DNA of 64,000 nucleotides, from the NCBI GenBank assembly GCA_041658205.1, contig JBBAAO010000001.1, positions 2,108,001 through 2,172,000 on the forward strand. Reading direction: 5' to 3'. How positions within the stretch are numbered: position 1 is the stretch's first letter; the number at the start of each line of letters is the position of its first letter. The notes under the pieces were generated by a model that worked only from the letters and a program-made list of their open reading frames with translations, was not told the origin of the DNA and did not search any database. Shown piece by piece: positions 9,356-17,471 of this stretch. Origin of the DNA: Bacteroidota bacterium. Its GTDB lineage: Bacteria; Bacteroidota; Ignavibacteria; UBA10030; UBA8401. The position numbers and the translations under genes were made by a program.

Positions 9356-9944
9356 CAAATTTTAATGCAGTATGGGTTTCGGAAAATCCAACGACCTTCA
9401 CATCAACTAGTCCACATTTTTTACCGACAGCCATCACTTCAACATCCTTTATCGTCGCAGACTTACCTTTCAATGATACAACCCATATTCCGCCGTTTGA
9501 TGTAAGGTATTTTTTTAGCGAAGAAAGTCTTTGTACTTCATCGGAAGAGTTTGCCTCATAAAAAATAAGATCCGATTTTTTAGTTGTTTTTCCGATCGCA
9601 ACGTTGACCACTCGTTTTTTCAATTCTTCAATAAATGATTTGTCGGTCACATTAACGACAGATATTTTTGCATCTCGCTTCACACCGAGTTTATCAAATA
9701 CCGTTTTTGGATTTTTGATCTTCTCCAGCCATTTTTCCGCTTTTAATCCGAGAACTATTTGGATCGGTATTTGTCCAAAAGAAAAACGAAGCACGCCGTC
9801 GGCCGCAGCAATCGTTTTAATTTGATTGAACGGAATCCTCATTCGTTCCTTGCCGTGGATAATCACCTCGCTTGATTCGAGGAGCACTTTCCCTTCCATA
9901 GAATTTTTTCCAATTGTAATTTTTGTTTTGGCTTCTAATCCCAT
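9333..9944 (-). CDS. DUF3052-like protein with an extra N-terminal domain
   Basis: 203 residues from ATG 9944, which overlaps the stop of the upstream membrane protein gene (TGATTATG), indicating translational coupling. The C-terminal half (about 85-203) looks like DUF3052: KLGVKRDAKISVVNV, DLIFYEANSSDEVQRLSSLKKYL, GGIWVVSLKGK, and the characteristic end GLVDVKVVGFSETHTALKFVI. The N-terminal half (KTKITIGKNSMEGKVLLESSEVIIHGKERMRIPF...) appears to be a small beta-rich domain in which EGKVLLESSEVIIHG recalls a PH-like fold; this is inference. The function is unknown. The 3' end overlaps the convergent flavoprotein gene by 23 bp. Confidence 0.75.
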   Translation of the reverse strand: MGLEAKTKITIGKNSMEGKVLLESSEVIIHGKERMRIPFNQIKTIAAADGVLRFSFGQIPIQIVLGLKAEKWLEKIKNPKTVFDKLGVKRDAKISVVNVTDKSFIEELKKRVVNVAIGKTTKKSDLIFYEANSSDEVQRLSSLKKYLTSNGGIWVVSLKGKSATIKDVEVMAVGKKCGLVDVKVVGFSETHTALKFVIPATHR

Positions 9945-9946
9945 AA

Positions 9947-10633
9947 TCACGAATGATGTAATAATTTTTTCAGTGACAAAACGTGTAACAAATATGCAAT
10001 CGGCACGAGCACACCCGGGAGCAGATTGAACGGCGTATAACTTATGATGAAGTTTGGGATGTTGGTTTGGATCACTTCAATACCTGGAACGGCTAAAATT
10101 CCATGTACAACAACATTGGTCACGAGAATTAACCCTGCCATATTCCAAAGTATCAGTCCCGATTTATTCATCGTCCCTTTTGTGTAGAGATACCCAACGA
10201 CTGGAGCCGATATACCGACAAGGATATCGAAATTTCTCCCTTCAAAACTCATGACACTTGGAAGTATTTGGCGATCTGCTAACTGCCAGAGTATCAATTC
10301 AACAAATATTCTAAAGGATTGCATTACCGTGAGAAATCTCAAATCGAATTCTTTTGCAATTGCCTCTCCTTTTTGAGAGAAAGCTAGATACAAAATGAAG
10401 AGAAAATTTGGGACAACAACGATCATGATTTTCGGAGGGATCTGTCCGAGACCGACAGCAAAGAAACCAAACGAACCGGCTACATATTGCAAAAAGAACC
10501 AGAGGGTAAATCCGTATACATACGAATTTTTTTCGGGAAACGTTTTCCTCAATTTGCGGGAACAAAGAACAATAACCACCAGGACCAAGCAAAGGAACGA
10601 ATAGTAAAGAAACATCGGTGTGTCCGGATGCAT
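9947..10633 (-). CDS. Integral membrane protein of unknown function
   Basis: 228 residues with about seven hydrophobic helices (for example FLYYSFLCLVLVVIVLC, YVAGSFGFFAVGLGQI, IMIVVVPNFLFILYLAF, LILWNMAGLILVTNVVVHGIL, GVLVPIAYLLHVLSL). ATG 10633 is preferred because GGAG lies five bases upstream, and it removes 17 hydrophilic residues from the longer open frame. No catalytic motif is recognised. It is followed, with a short overlap, by the DUF3052-like gene, so the two probably form one unit, divergent from purK. I do not recognise the family. Confidence 0.7.
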   Translation of the reverse strand: MHPDTPMFLYYSFLCLVLVVIVLCSRKLRKTFPEKNSYVYGFTLWFFLQYVAGSFGFFAVGLGQIPPKIMIVVVPNFLFILYLAFSQKGEAIAKEFDLRFLTVMQSFRIFVELILWQLADRQILPSVMSFEGRNFDILVGISAPVVGYLYTKGTMNKSGLILWNMAGLILVTNVVVHGILAVPGIEVIQTNIPNFIISYTPFNLLPGVLVPIAYLLHVLSLKKLLHHS

Positions 10634-10732
10634 ATTTTCTCCGTCGTTTTTTTGAATGATAGCGAAAGATTGAATACCGATCAACGAATTCTTGCTAATG
10701 CATACAATTCACATTATCTTTATAACGATAAT

Positions 10733-10760
10733 AATGTCGGACCACAGGTAGTCCGACATT
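10733..10760. promoter_or_regulatory. Perfect 10-bp inverted repeat in the purK leader
   Basis: AATGTCGGAC and GTCCGACATT flank an 8-nt spacer, 26 bp before the purK ATG and 100 bp from the divergent membrane protein start. It could be an operator for the divergent promoters or a leader hairpin; a TCATTTTTG stretch follows it on the plus strand, so weak attenuation is also possible. Confidence 0.45.
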
Positions 10761-10786
10761 TCATTTTTGAGAAACCCCTTACCCTC

Positions 10787-11923
10787 ATGTTCAAAAAGAT
10801 CTGTATCGGAATACTTGGCGGCGGCCAACTGGCAAAGATGTCGACATTGGCTGCATCCCGCCTTGGCTTTGAAGTTGCCATCATGGAGAAGGAAATGCGC
10901 TCCCCTGCCGGTCAATTAACCCACAATGAATCGATCGGCTGGGTGGATGATGAATTAGTGATGAAATCGTTCATCCATCACTGCGACGTTGTAACCTTAG
11001 AGAATGAATTTGTAGACCACCATAGAATTGAGTTTTTTGAACAGCTCGGCAAAAGAGTTTTCCCATCTTCCACAACAATCGGACTTATTCAAGATAAACT
11101 GCTTCAGAAAAAAACTCTCAAAAAGAATAAGATCCCTGTTCCTGAATTCCTGGAAGTGAGGGAGAAACAAACGTTTCAAGAGATTTCGGCAAAACTCGGC
11201 GTTCCGTTCATTTTAAAGTCACGCAAAATGGGATATGATGGATACGGAAATGCAGTTGTTCATGACGAGAAAGAATTCCATGCTGGGGTAAAGCATCTCT
11301 CCAACCGCCATAATAATTTAATGGCGGAATCGTTTGTGGATTTTTCGATGGAACTGGCGGTGATGGTGGCACGAACGGTACATGAAATTAAAACATATCC
11401 TGTTGTTCAAACGATTCAAAAAAATCATATTTGCCACACTGTGATTGCACCGGCTCAGATCCCAAAACATATCGCACAACATGCAGAAGAAATAGCCATC
11501 GCTTCGGTAAAAGCGGTCAAAGGATTCGGAATTTTCGGCGTGGAAATGTTCCTGGGAAATGATTCATCAATTATCGTAAATGAAATGGCGCCTCGTCCCC
11601 ACAATTCAGGTCATTACACAATTGAAGCATGCGTTACTTCCCAATTTGAGAATCATATTCGATCCGTATTGGAATTACCGCTCGGCTCTACGGAGATGTT
11701 AAAACCACACGCTGTCATGATCAATCTGTTAGGGAAAATGCATCCTCAACATTCGCAGGAGATGTATCGGGTGGCCTTGGAGCATCCAAATGCTCATTTG
11801 CATGTGTATGGTAAAGAAAGTTCGCGAGTCGGAAGAAAGATGGGACACGTCACTATCGTCGGCGATAATTTAGCGAAGATCCTCAAAGAAGCGACAGCGA
11901 TTGAAGCGAAGATTAGTTTATAA
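10787..11923 (+). CDS. purK: PurK, N5-carboxyaminoimidazole ribonucleotide synthase
   Basis: ATP-grasp enzyme of purine synthesis, converting AIR, bicarbonate and ATP to N5-CAIR. 378 residues from ATG 10787 (MFKKICIGILGGGQLAKMS), the normal family start with a pre-ATP-grasp Rossmann motif. The ATP-grasp core has FILKSRKMGYDGYGNAVV, VDFSMELAVMVAR, GIFGVEMFLG and VNEMAPRPHNSGHYTIEACVTSQFE, all diagnostic. The open frame extends 100 codons further upstream but that part is antisense to the neighbouring membrane protein gene. PurE follows 70 bp downstream on the same strand; the two act consecutively. Confidence 0.95.
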   Translation: MFKKICIGILGGGQLAKMSTLAASRLGFEVAIMEKEMRSPAGQLTHNESIGWVDDELVMKSFIHHCDVVTLENEFVDHHRIEFFEQLGKRVFPSSTTIGLIQDKLLQKKTLKKNKIPVPEFLEVREKQTFQEISAKLGVPFILKSRKMGYDGYGNAVVHDEKEFHAGVKHLSNRHNNLMAESFVDFSMELAVMVARTVHEIKTYPVVQTIQKNHICHTVIAPAQIPKHIAQHAEEIAIASVKAVKGFGIFGVEMFLGNDSSIIVNEMAPRPHNSGHYTIEACVTSQFENHIRSVLELPLGSTEMLKPHAVMINLLGKMHPQHSQEMYRVALEHPNAHLHVYGKESSRVGRKMGHVTIVGDNLAKILKEATAIEAKISL

Positions 11924-11993
11924 AACACTGATGACACTGAATAAACGGATCCACTCGGAAAGAACAAAAAATTAACCCCTAAGAATTTAACGT

Positions 11994-12485
11994 ATGAAAA
12001 AACCAATCGTCGGAATAATCATGGGAAGTGATTCCGATCTTCCTACTATGCAGGAAGCAGCAGTCATTCTTGAAGAATTCGGAATTGCGTTTGAAATGAA
12101 AATCACTTCGGCACACCGTACACCAAATTTTATGGCTTCTTATTCCTCATCAGCATTGCGCCGAGGGATCAAAATCATCATTGCGGGAGCCGGCGGAGCA
12201 GCACATTTGCCGGGAATGTCGGCATCACACACTCCCTTGCCGGTGATTGGTGTACCGATTAAAACGAAGTCATTGAATGGTTTGGATTCGCTACTTTCCA
12301 TCGCACAAATGCCCGGTGGAGTTCCTGTGGCAACAGTAGCAATCGGCAGTGGAAAAAACGCAGGATTACTTGCAGTTCAAATGCTTGGCATCAGCGACAA
12401 AAAATTGATGAAGAAGATGATTGAGTATAAAAAGAGGTTGGAGAAAGAGTCGTTGGGAAAAAATAAACATTTGAATAGAGAGTAA
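11994..12485 (+). CDS. purE: PurE, N5-carboxyaminoimidazole ribonucleotide mutase
   Basis: 163-residue class I PurE that moves the carboxylate of N5-CAIR to give CAIR. Motifs: [14 protein letters not shown] at the N-terminus (phosphate-binding), KITSAHRTP with the catalytic His, and [44 protein letters not shown] follows. The presence of purK next door supports the mutase (class I) type. A 9-bp inverted repeat (AGTAATCAG at 12481-12489 and CTGATTACT at 12511-12519) overlaps the stop codon and may act in 3' end formation, though it lacks a T tract. Confidence 0.96.
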   Translation: MKKPIVGIIMGSDSDLPTMQEAAVILEEFGIAFEMKITSAHRTPNFMASYSSSALRRGIKIIIAGAGGAAHLPGMSASHTPLPVIGVPIKTKSLNGLDSLLSIAQMPGGVPVATVAIGSGKNAGLLAVQMLGISDKKLMKKMIEYKKRLEKESLGKNKHLNRE

Positions 12486-12531
12486 TCAGTAGTCAGATTT
12501 CAGATCTCGTCTGATTACTCGTATCAGTTCT

Positions 12532-12676
12532 CTAGAAACGGTCTCAAGAATGAATTTTATTGTCATTCCGAACGAAGTGAGGAATCTCGTTTTTATAATT
12601 GAAGACAAAAACGAGATTTCTCGATGCTTCGCATCTCGAAATGACAATGATTTGGTATTTTTGAGAACACTTCTAG
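12532..12676. repeat. Terminal-inverted-repeat (MITE-like) element, copy A
   Basis: 145 bp. Ends CTAGAAACGGTCTCAAGAAT and, as reverse complement, CTAGAAGTGTTCTCAAAAAT. The interior is a long imperfect palindrome starting TGTCATTCCGAACGAAG and ending CTTCGCATCTCGAAATGACA, almost identical to copy B at 29524-29699. The right end abuts the TAA stop of the esterase gene on the minus strand. TA dinucleotides sit at both ends inside CTAG. Confidence 0.65.
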
Positions 12677-13813
12677 TTACTTTTTCCCGTACATAAACAC
12701 CAGTGGCCGCCAGACACGTTTTGACCAATAATATTCATTGTGTGTCCCTTTTGCATCAAGCGTATATTCAAGATCCTTTCCTTTTTTGAATCCTTTTGAT
12801 TTAAGAATTTCCACCATTCGTTTATACCCGCCCACAAGTTCTTTCTCACGTCCACCGCAATCGAGATAAACCTTTACGTTTTTTTTGTGTCCGGAATACG
12901 CTTTGATCTCTTTCAATGTTTTTTCATCATCATACCAAAATGCCGATGAGACACAACCAGCCATTCCAAACACGTCTTGACGTTTCCAAACAAATAAAAG
13001 AGATGATAGTCCTCCTAACGATGAGCCGATAATCCCAGTGTGCTCTTTTCCCGGTTTTGTCCGGTACGTGGAATCGATCATCGGTTTTACGACATTGATA
13101 ACGAAATTCATATACGCAGTACCAAGTGGAGTGTCCGAATATTCAGGTAGCCGGTCCGGACTATTATAGATCCCCACGATAATGATCTCTTCGATTTTTT
13201 TCAATTTTATAAGACTGTCGGCAACTTCATCTACACGCCAATCGTAACCGGTAAATGCAGTGGAAGGATCAAAGATGTTTTGTCCATCATGCATGTATAG
13301 CACGGGGTAATTTTTTTTCGGGTTCTTTTCGTATGATGGTGGAAGCCAGACAATAACGTCACGTTTATGATTAAGTCCATCGCCCGAAAGTTGCCGATGG
13401 TATTCCACTTTTCCGCGAATTGTTTGTTCAGGCTTTTTAGGAAGTAAATACCGTTTCCAGAATAATGGTCGAAGAATCACTATCGTATCTTTCGTTACGT
13501 CAATTAATGTGTTCGGCGGAACTCTGCCGCTGTCAAATATTGCTTCTGTATCCCATGAACCGGCAGTGATTTTAAACTGCAACACCGTTCCACTGTCAAT
13601 CGATGTTTTGATGTTCCATATTGAATCGGAAATCTTATTCAACGCGACAGCGGCGGGGTTCCAAAATCCTATCTCAGATCTGTTCCCAACGATATACACT
13701 GTTTGAGTGGAATCCCTTGCACCTTTTTGCAGCTCAACAACAACCGTCACGTTCATCTTTTGTGAAATTGCAAGATGAACAAACAGCGTCAAAAGTAAAC
13801 CGAATATTCTCAT
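12677..13813 (-). CDS. Secreted alpha/beta-hydrolase esterase with N-terminal starch-binding-like domain
   Basis: 378 residues from ATG 13813, giving a signal peptide MRIFGLLLTLFVHLAIS. Residues about 20-115 resemble a CBM20-type beta-sandwich (VTVVVELQKG, VYIVGNRSEIGFWNP, WNIKTSIDSGTVLQFKITAGSWDTEAIF). The rest is a Fes/esterase D-like hydrolase (DUF/Esterase_put family): DVIVWLPPSYEKNPKKNYPVLYMHDGQNIFD, VGIYNSPDR, and the nucleophile elbow GSSLGG with Ser265. A catalytic His is likely in GTHNEYYWSKR near the end. It may deacylate polysaccharides, but the substrate is unknown. It has its own neighbourhood: a MITE-like element at its 3' end and a terminator region upstream. Confidence 0.8.
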   Translation of the reverse strand: MRIFGLLLTLFVHLAISQKMNVTVVVELQKGARDSTQTVYIVGNRSEIGFWNPAAVALNKISDSIWNIKTSIDSGTVLQFKITAGSWDTEAIFDSGRVPPNTLIDVTKDTIVILRPLFWKRYLLPKKPEQTIRGKVEYHRQLSGDGLNHKRDVIVWLPPSYEKNPKKNYPVLYMHDGQNIFDPSTAFTGYDWRVDEVADSLIKLKKIEEIIIVGIYNSPDRLPEYSDTPLGTAYMNFVINVVKPMIDSTYRTKPGKEHTGIIGSSLGGLSSLLFVWKRQDVFGMAGCVSSAFWYDDEKTLKEIKAYSGHKKNVKVYLDCGGREKELVGGYKRMVEILKSKGFKKGKDLEYTLDAKGTHNEYYWSKRVWRPLVFMYGKK

Positions 13814-13872
13814 AGATGTTTTGCTGTGTGACAATGAAATGATAGGAAAATATTTCCCGTTATCCAAAAATA

Positions 13873-13905
13873 AAAATCCGCCCTACAGGACATAGGGCGG
13901 ATTTT
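13873..13905 (-). terminator. Intrinsic terminator of the collagen-like cytochrome gene
   Basis: AAAATCCGCCCTA and TAGGGCGGATTTT form a 13-bp stem with a 7-nt loop; on the minus strand it is followed by TATTTTTGG. It lies 47 bp after the stop at 13952 and closes the cytochrome island. Confidence 0.85.
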
Positions 13906-13951
13906 CGTAAGCTGATGCAGTATTAAATTAATTTTTTCCTAGAGGAAAAAA

Positions 13952-15073
13952 TTAGAACTGACCACGCATTTTTGCAATGGAATTGCGTAATAATGCGTTA
14001 GCATATGCTGTGTTATGAACACCTGAACTAAGGTCATGTTCAACGAGGAAGAAGTTCCACAGTGCACCTGCTTTTTGGGACGGTTTAATTACCAATGGTT
14101 TGGTCGATGTCGCTTTAGCCTGCATCGTAAGTGTATCTAACCAACCGGCGGTTGCAAGAAGAACTTTCAACGTATCAAGATTTGCATGCGTTGTTGTCAT
14201 TGCACCTTTGTAATCTAAACTGGTAATTGTTGCATGGCATCCTGAGGTTTTGCAACCATTCAGGTTTTGGCCTTCATCAGATTCTAATTTCATTGAATGG
14301 CCGCCGTCATAATCTCCACGAGCATTCGGCATATGGCAGATTGTGCAACCGTCTGTCTTCACACCGGTTGAGGTAGTATGGAACGAATTGGACACTGTTA
14401 CCGGAGCATTTGACCATTCATATCCCCCTTTACCCATCAACATCTGTGTTTGAACGCCATAATGTGAATACCAGCGACCAGAAGTGATACGGATTGAATC
14501 GTTCACTGCATCGGTTGAAGTAGATTTGCTGGGATCAAGCATAACTGCTTGCGAACGCGGTTTGTGACATTGTGCGCAGAGATTGCCTTTACCATAGTCA
14601 AACGTATAGTTTGCAACGCCTGTTAGGTTTGACAATATTGTTGCTGGTGATGATGTACGTAATGCAAAGTTGCCATTCTTGTGCGGTGAGTGGCAAGCAA
14701 AACAACCGACTGGAGTAGAATTATTAGCAACAGTGACCGTTGAACCATTCTGACTTTGTACAAATCCTTCAGTGGTATGGCAAACTGCACACGTGGTGCT
14801 GTTTTCAAATGATGTTCCGCCATTTGCATGTTTAGAACTTGCCCATTGGAACGTTATAGCTGATTTATGGTACAGTGTATCCGTATCCGGCGTGTGGCAT
14901 GTGCCGCACTTTAAGTTTTCTTTGAAACCTTCAAAGTAAACAAATCCGGCATCTTTACCAGCCGCGCCTTCTTTTCCTGATGCACCATCTTTACCTGCCG
15001 GTCCTGCGGGACCTTCGCAAGCAATGAGTCCAAATAATGCGATTGCGGTTATAACAGTTAAGAAATTTTTCAC
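13952..15073 (-). CDS. Multihaem cytochrome c lipoprotein with collagen-like N-terminus (6 haem motifs)
   Basis: 373 residues from a GTG at 15073, chosen for AAAGGAG at 8-bp spacing and the signal peptide it starts. A lipobox (GLIAC) gives acylated Cys, followed directly by Gly-X-Y triplets (GPA GPA GKD GAS GKE GAA GKD), like a short collagen-like stalk. The remainder has five CXXCH motifs (CGTCH, CAVCH, CFACH, CAQCH, CTICH) and one CX4CH (CKTSGCH), so up to six c-haems. Probably an outer-membrane, possibly surface, electron carrier. It has its own sigma-54-like promoter at about 15181 and terminators on both sides. It is the last gene of the cytochrome island; no precise family is recognised. 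Confidence 0.82.
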   Translation of the reverse strand: MKNFLTVITAIALFGLIACEGPAGPAGKDGASGKEGAAGKDAGFVYFEGFKENLKCGTCHTPDTDTLYHKSAITFQWASSKHANGGTSFENSTTCAVCHTTEGFVQSQNGSTVTVANNSTPVGCFACHSPHKNGNFALRTSSPATILSNLTGVANYTFDYGKGNLCAQCHKPRSQAVMLDPSKSTSTDAVNDSIRITSGRWYSHYGVQTQMLMGKGGYEWSNAPVTVSNSFHTTSTGVKTDGCTICHMPNARGDYDGGHSMKLESDEGQNLNGCKTSGCHATITSLDYKGAMTTTHANLDTLKVLLATAGWLDTLTMQAKATSTKPLVIKPSQKAGALWNFFLVEHDLSSGVHNTAYANALLRNSIAKMRGQF

Positions 15074-15180
15074 TGTTGTAACTCCTTTCGTTGATGAAGT
15101 AAATTGTTTCGTTTTAGTGAATATTGACTTACCAGTGAATATGAGATAAGTCAAACCTGGGTGAAATCTGACAATACATT

Positions 15181-15224
15181 GGCAAATTATATGCCGAAGA
15201 TAAGTGTCGAAAATGTTGAATTTT
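15181..15224 (-). promoter_or_regulatory. Putative sigma-54 promoter P3 with upstream AT-rich box
   Basis: On the minus strand, CGGCATATAATTTGCC (15181-15196) has GG at -24 and GC at -12 with the 12-bp spacing required by RpoN, giving a predicted start near 15170. The 15-mer at 15210-15224 (AAAATGTTGAATTTT on the plus strand) lies 13 bp upstream of it. The same arrangement precedes the two other cytochrome units. Confidence 0.7.
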
Positions 15225-15351
15225 ACAGCATTGCATAATTCAATTTCTTAAGGTTGCAATAGATTCTAAAAACAAATTTGCATATTTGAGAGTGGGAAAA
15301 AGATAAAAATATCTTTATTTACAGCTAAAATCGTACGTTTTGCTCTGAAAC

Positions 15352-15385
15352 AAAAAAGTCCTGTTTACAAAAACAGGACTTTTTT
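15352..15385 (-). terminator. Intrinsic (bidirectional-looking) terminator after the 7-haem lipoprotein
   Basis: AAAAAAGTCCTGTTT and AAACAGGACTTTTTT form a long stem with a 4-nt loop, with A and T tracts on the two sides. It lies about 55 bp after the stop codon at 15439 and separates that gene from promoter P3. Confidence 0.9.
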
Positions 15386-15438
15386 GTTTCAAATAAAACA
15401 TCTGTATTTTCACAATACATTGTCGTTCGATTTATAGG

Positions 15439-16260
15439 TTAATCTATCTTCCCATTCACATGTTTAGCGGGATCGGCGATCGTCAGGTTTGAATTAACAA
15501 TTGACACCGAACTGTGACAAGATGAACATACTGCTGTTACTGAAACAAACGTATGACCAGTTTTTGGAAATGCTTTTTCTTGTGTCGTCGTTTTAGTTAC
15601 GTCGCCATGACATGTTCCACATGCTGCAGCAGAACTGTTTGCATCGGTCCATGTCATAGTCACATTTTGATTACCGCCATTAAAATTTCCGTGACAATAT
15701 GTATTGGAACATGAATTGCCAGTCGAAGAATATGCAGCATTGGATCTGTACATCGTGGAGATCGAATCAAATTTTACTTCTGCATGAACAGAAGCATCAA
15801 TATGTCCTACGGATTTGACACTTGAGGGAACAGTATGGCACGTGGCACATTCTACAGCTGCGCCAAGATTACCCCCCGACACATGCTTTTGGTGTGCACC
15901 AACTCCGCGAATTGTCGGAGAGCTATTTCCGACAAGATCATTCGGAGGAGCAGCATTTACACCACCATGACAGGTAGTGCAATTTTCCGGACCGTTAGGT
16001 TTGCTATGACATGTGTTACATGATTGTCCCGTTGTGCCGCCGGTGTACGTTGAGCCATGACACGATTGACACAACGTGAGGTCGTAATTTTTGGATTGAA
16101 TAAATTTTGCGTGAAAATTTGACGAAGACGGATTTGCAAATCCTACTCCGTGAACCGAAACTGGAGTCTGCGTCAACGGCGTACTATTTTTCTGTTCACT
16201 ACAGCCGGCAATTACAAGAACAATCATCACAAAAACGAGGTATTGAAATAAGTTTTTCAT
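15439..16260 (-). CDS. 7-haem cytochrome c lipoprotein (CxxxxCH type)
   Basis: 273 residues. Signal peptide with lipobox VIAGC, so predicted outer-membrane lipoprotein. Haem motifs: CQSCH, CNTCH, CTTCH, CATCH, CSNTYCH (CX4CH), CGTCH, CSSCH. The pattern SCSNTYCHGNF...CGTCHG is that of the Geobacter-type CxxxxCH...CXXCH surface cytochromes. Its ATG overlaps the stop of the 14-haem gene by four bases (ATGA), so the two are translationally coupled. By position with a barrel gene and a periplasmic multihaem cytochrome it is a candidate for the outer-surface subunit of a porin-cytochrome conduit. Confidence 0.85.
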   Translation of the reverse strand: MKNLFQYLVFVMIVLVIAGCSEQKNSTPLTQTPVSVHGVGFANPSSSNFHAKFIQSKNYDLTLCQSCHGSTYTGGTTGQSCNTCHSKPNGPENCTTCHGGVNAAPPNDLVGNSSPTIRGVGAHQKHVSGGNLGAAVECATCHTVPSSVKSVGHIDASVHAEVKFDSISTMYRSNAAYSSTGNSCSNTYCHGNFNGGNQNVTMTWTDANSSAAACGTCHGDVTKTTTQEKAFPKTGHTFVSVTAVCSSCHSSVSIVNSNLTIADPAKHVNGKID

Positions 16261-17471
16261 TGGACATTCGCTCCGTGACAGTATCCGCAGAAATTCTGGC
16301 CGGCTTTTCCGTTTGGTTTAGCGTTGGGATCGGTATGACAGGTGAAACAGTTAGCCGCCATATCATCATGCCAATCGCCTCTAATGGTTTTCATAAATCC
16401 GATTGCGTGTGTTTTGGGATTCGTTCCTTTGACGCCATCGGCATCAGTATGACACGTAATACAGGTTGGATCGCCCCCTTCTGCATCATGACATGAAGCG
16501 CATTGCTGAATGTCACGTTTCGCCAAGGTTGCATGAACACCGCCGCCAGAACCAACTCCGATTGTTGTAAATCCCGCCTGCTCATGGCTTGTTGGTAACA
16601 CGCCGCCAAGTGCAACACTTCCATTCATATGACAGTCGCTGCAGAATGTTTGTTGACGATGGCACGTTTGACAATCCGCCGAACGACCCTTTGCATCGAT
16701 TCCATGGGTAAATTTATAGTTCAAATCATGAACATTTTGACCAGACAATGCAGATGCTTTATCATTTCCAAACTTTCTCGGAGATAACATTCCTGTTGCT
16801 TCAAACTTAGAAAGTTTCGTGAGATTTGATCCGTCATGACATTCCATACACGATGATTCCGTATGACAGCTTTGACAGTTCGCATCAAATGTGCGTCCAT
16901 TCATCACTCGAGAATGTTCGCGTTTGAAATTGGATACCATGTGTGACGCCGGACGAAGCGATGTAAGATTTGTGTGGCACGCTTCGCACTGATTCACTGC
17001 TTTCACATTATTATGGCAGGTATTACATGTAGCCATGGAAGGAAGATTTTTTGCTTCAGCAAAATCTGTCTTGTCCATATCAACATGGCAGGTAATGCAT
17101 TCTACTTTTTGATCATTGACATGTTTTTGATGATCAAATATTATTTCACGAATCGGATTCGGCAGCGCTACCGGATTATTCTCATCGGTATGACAATATC
17201 CGCATTTCTCATTCACTTCTTGTTCGTGACAGGATTGACATTCCGTATGGGTGGGAAGCATCTTTTCGGATGCATTTGTTGCCAGCTTTTCAGGAGTATG
17301 ACAAGATGCGCATTCGACACCAGCACCTGCGTGTTTGCTGTGCGAAAATTTCATAATCTTTGTCTTGTCCGGCTGTGTATCGTCGTTTGCAATGGCACTG
17401 CTTCGTCCGAAGATCACGAGTGCGATCACGACAGAGACCATTGACGCTATCAAGAGATTTTTTTTCATCAT
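16257..17471 (-). CDS. 14-haem periplasmic cytochrome c
   Basis: 404 residues from ATG 17471, whose ATGA overlaps the stop of the barrel gene; ATG 17468 is equally possible. A signal peptide (KKNLLIASMVSVVIALVIFG...AIA) without lipobox points to the periplasm. Fourteen CXXCH motifs are spread through the protein, beginning with the class III (c7/c3-like) pattern IMKFSHSKHAGAGVECASCH and repeated FDHQKHV...CITCH. No catalytic domain is seen, so an electron-transfer wire is the simplest role. It lies between the barrel and the lipoprotein cytochrome in one operon, as expected for the periplasmic subunit of a porin-cytochrome complex. Confidence 0.88.
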   Translation of the reverse strand: MMKKNLLIASMVSVVIALVIFGRSSAIANDDTQPDKTKIMKFSHSKHAGAGVECASCHTPEKLATNASEKMLPTHTECQSCHEQEVNEKCGYCHTDENNPVALPNPIREIIFDHQKHVNDQKVECITCHVDMDKTDFAEAKNLPSMATCNTCHNNVKAVNQCEACHTNLTSLRPASHMVSNFKREHSRVMNGRTFDANCQSCHTESSCMECHDGSNLTKLSKFEATGMLSPRKFGNDKASALSGQNVHDLNYKFTHGIDAKGRSADCQTCHRQQTFCSDCHMNGSVALGGVLPTSHEQAGFTTIGVGSGGGVHATLAKRDIQQCASCHDAEGGDPTCITCHTDADGVKGTNPKTHAIGFMKTIRGDWHDDMAANCFTCHTDPNAKPNGKAGQNFCGYCHGANVQ

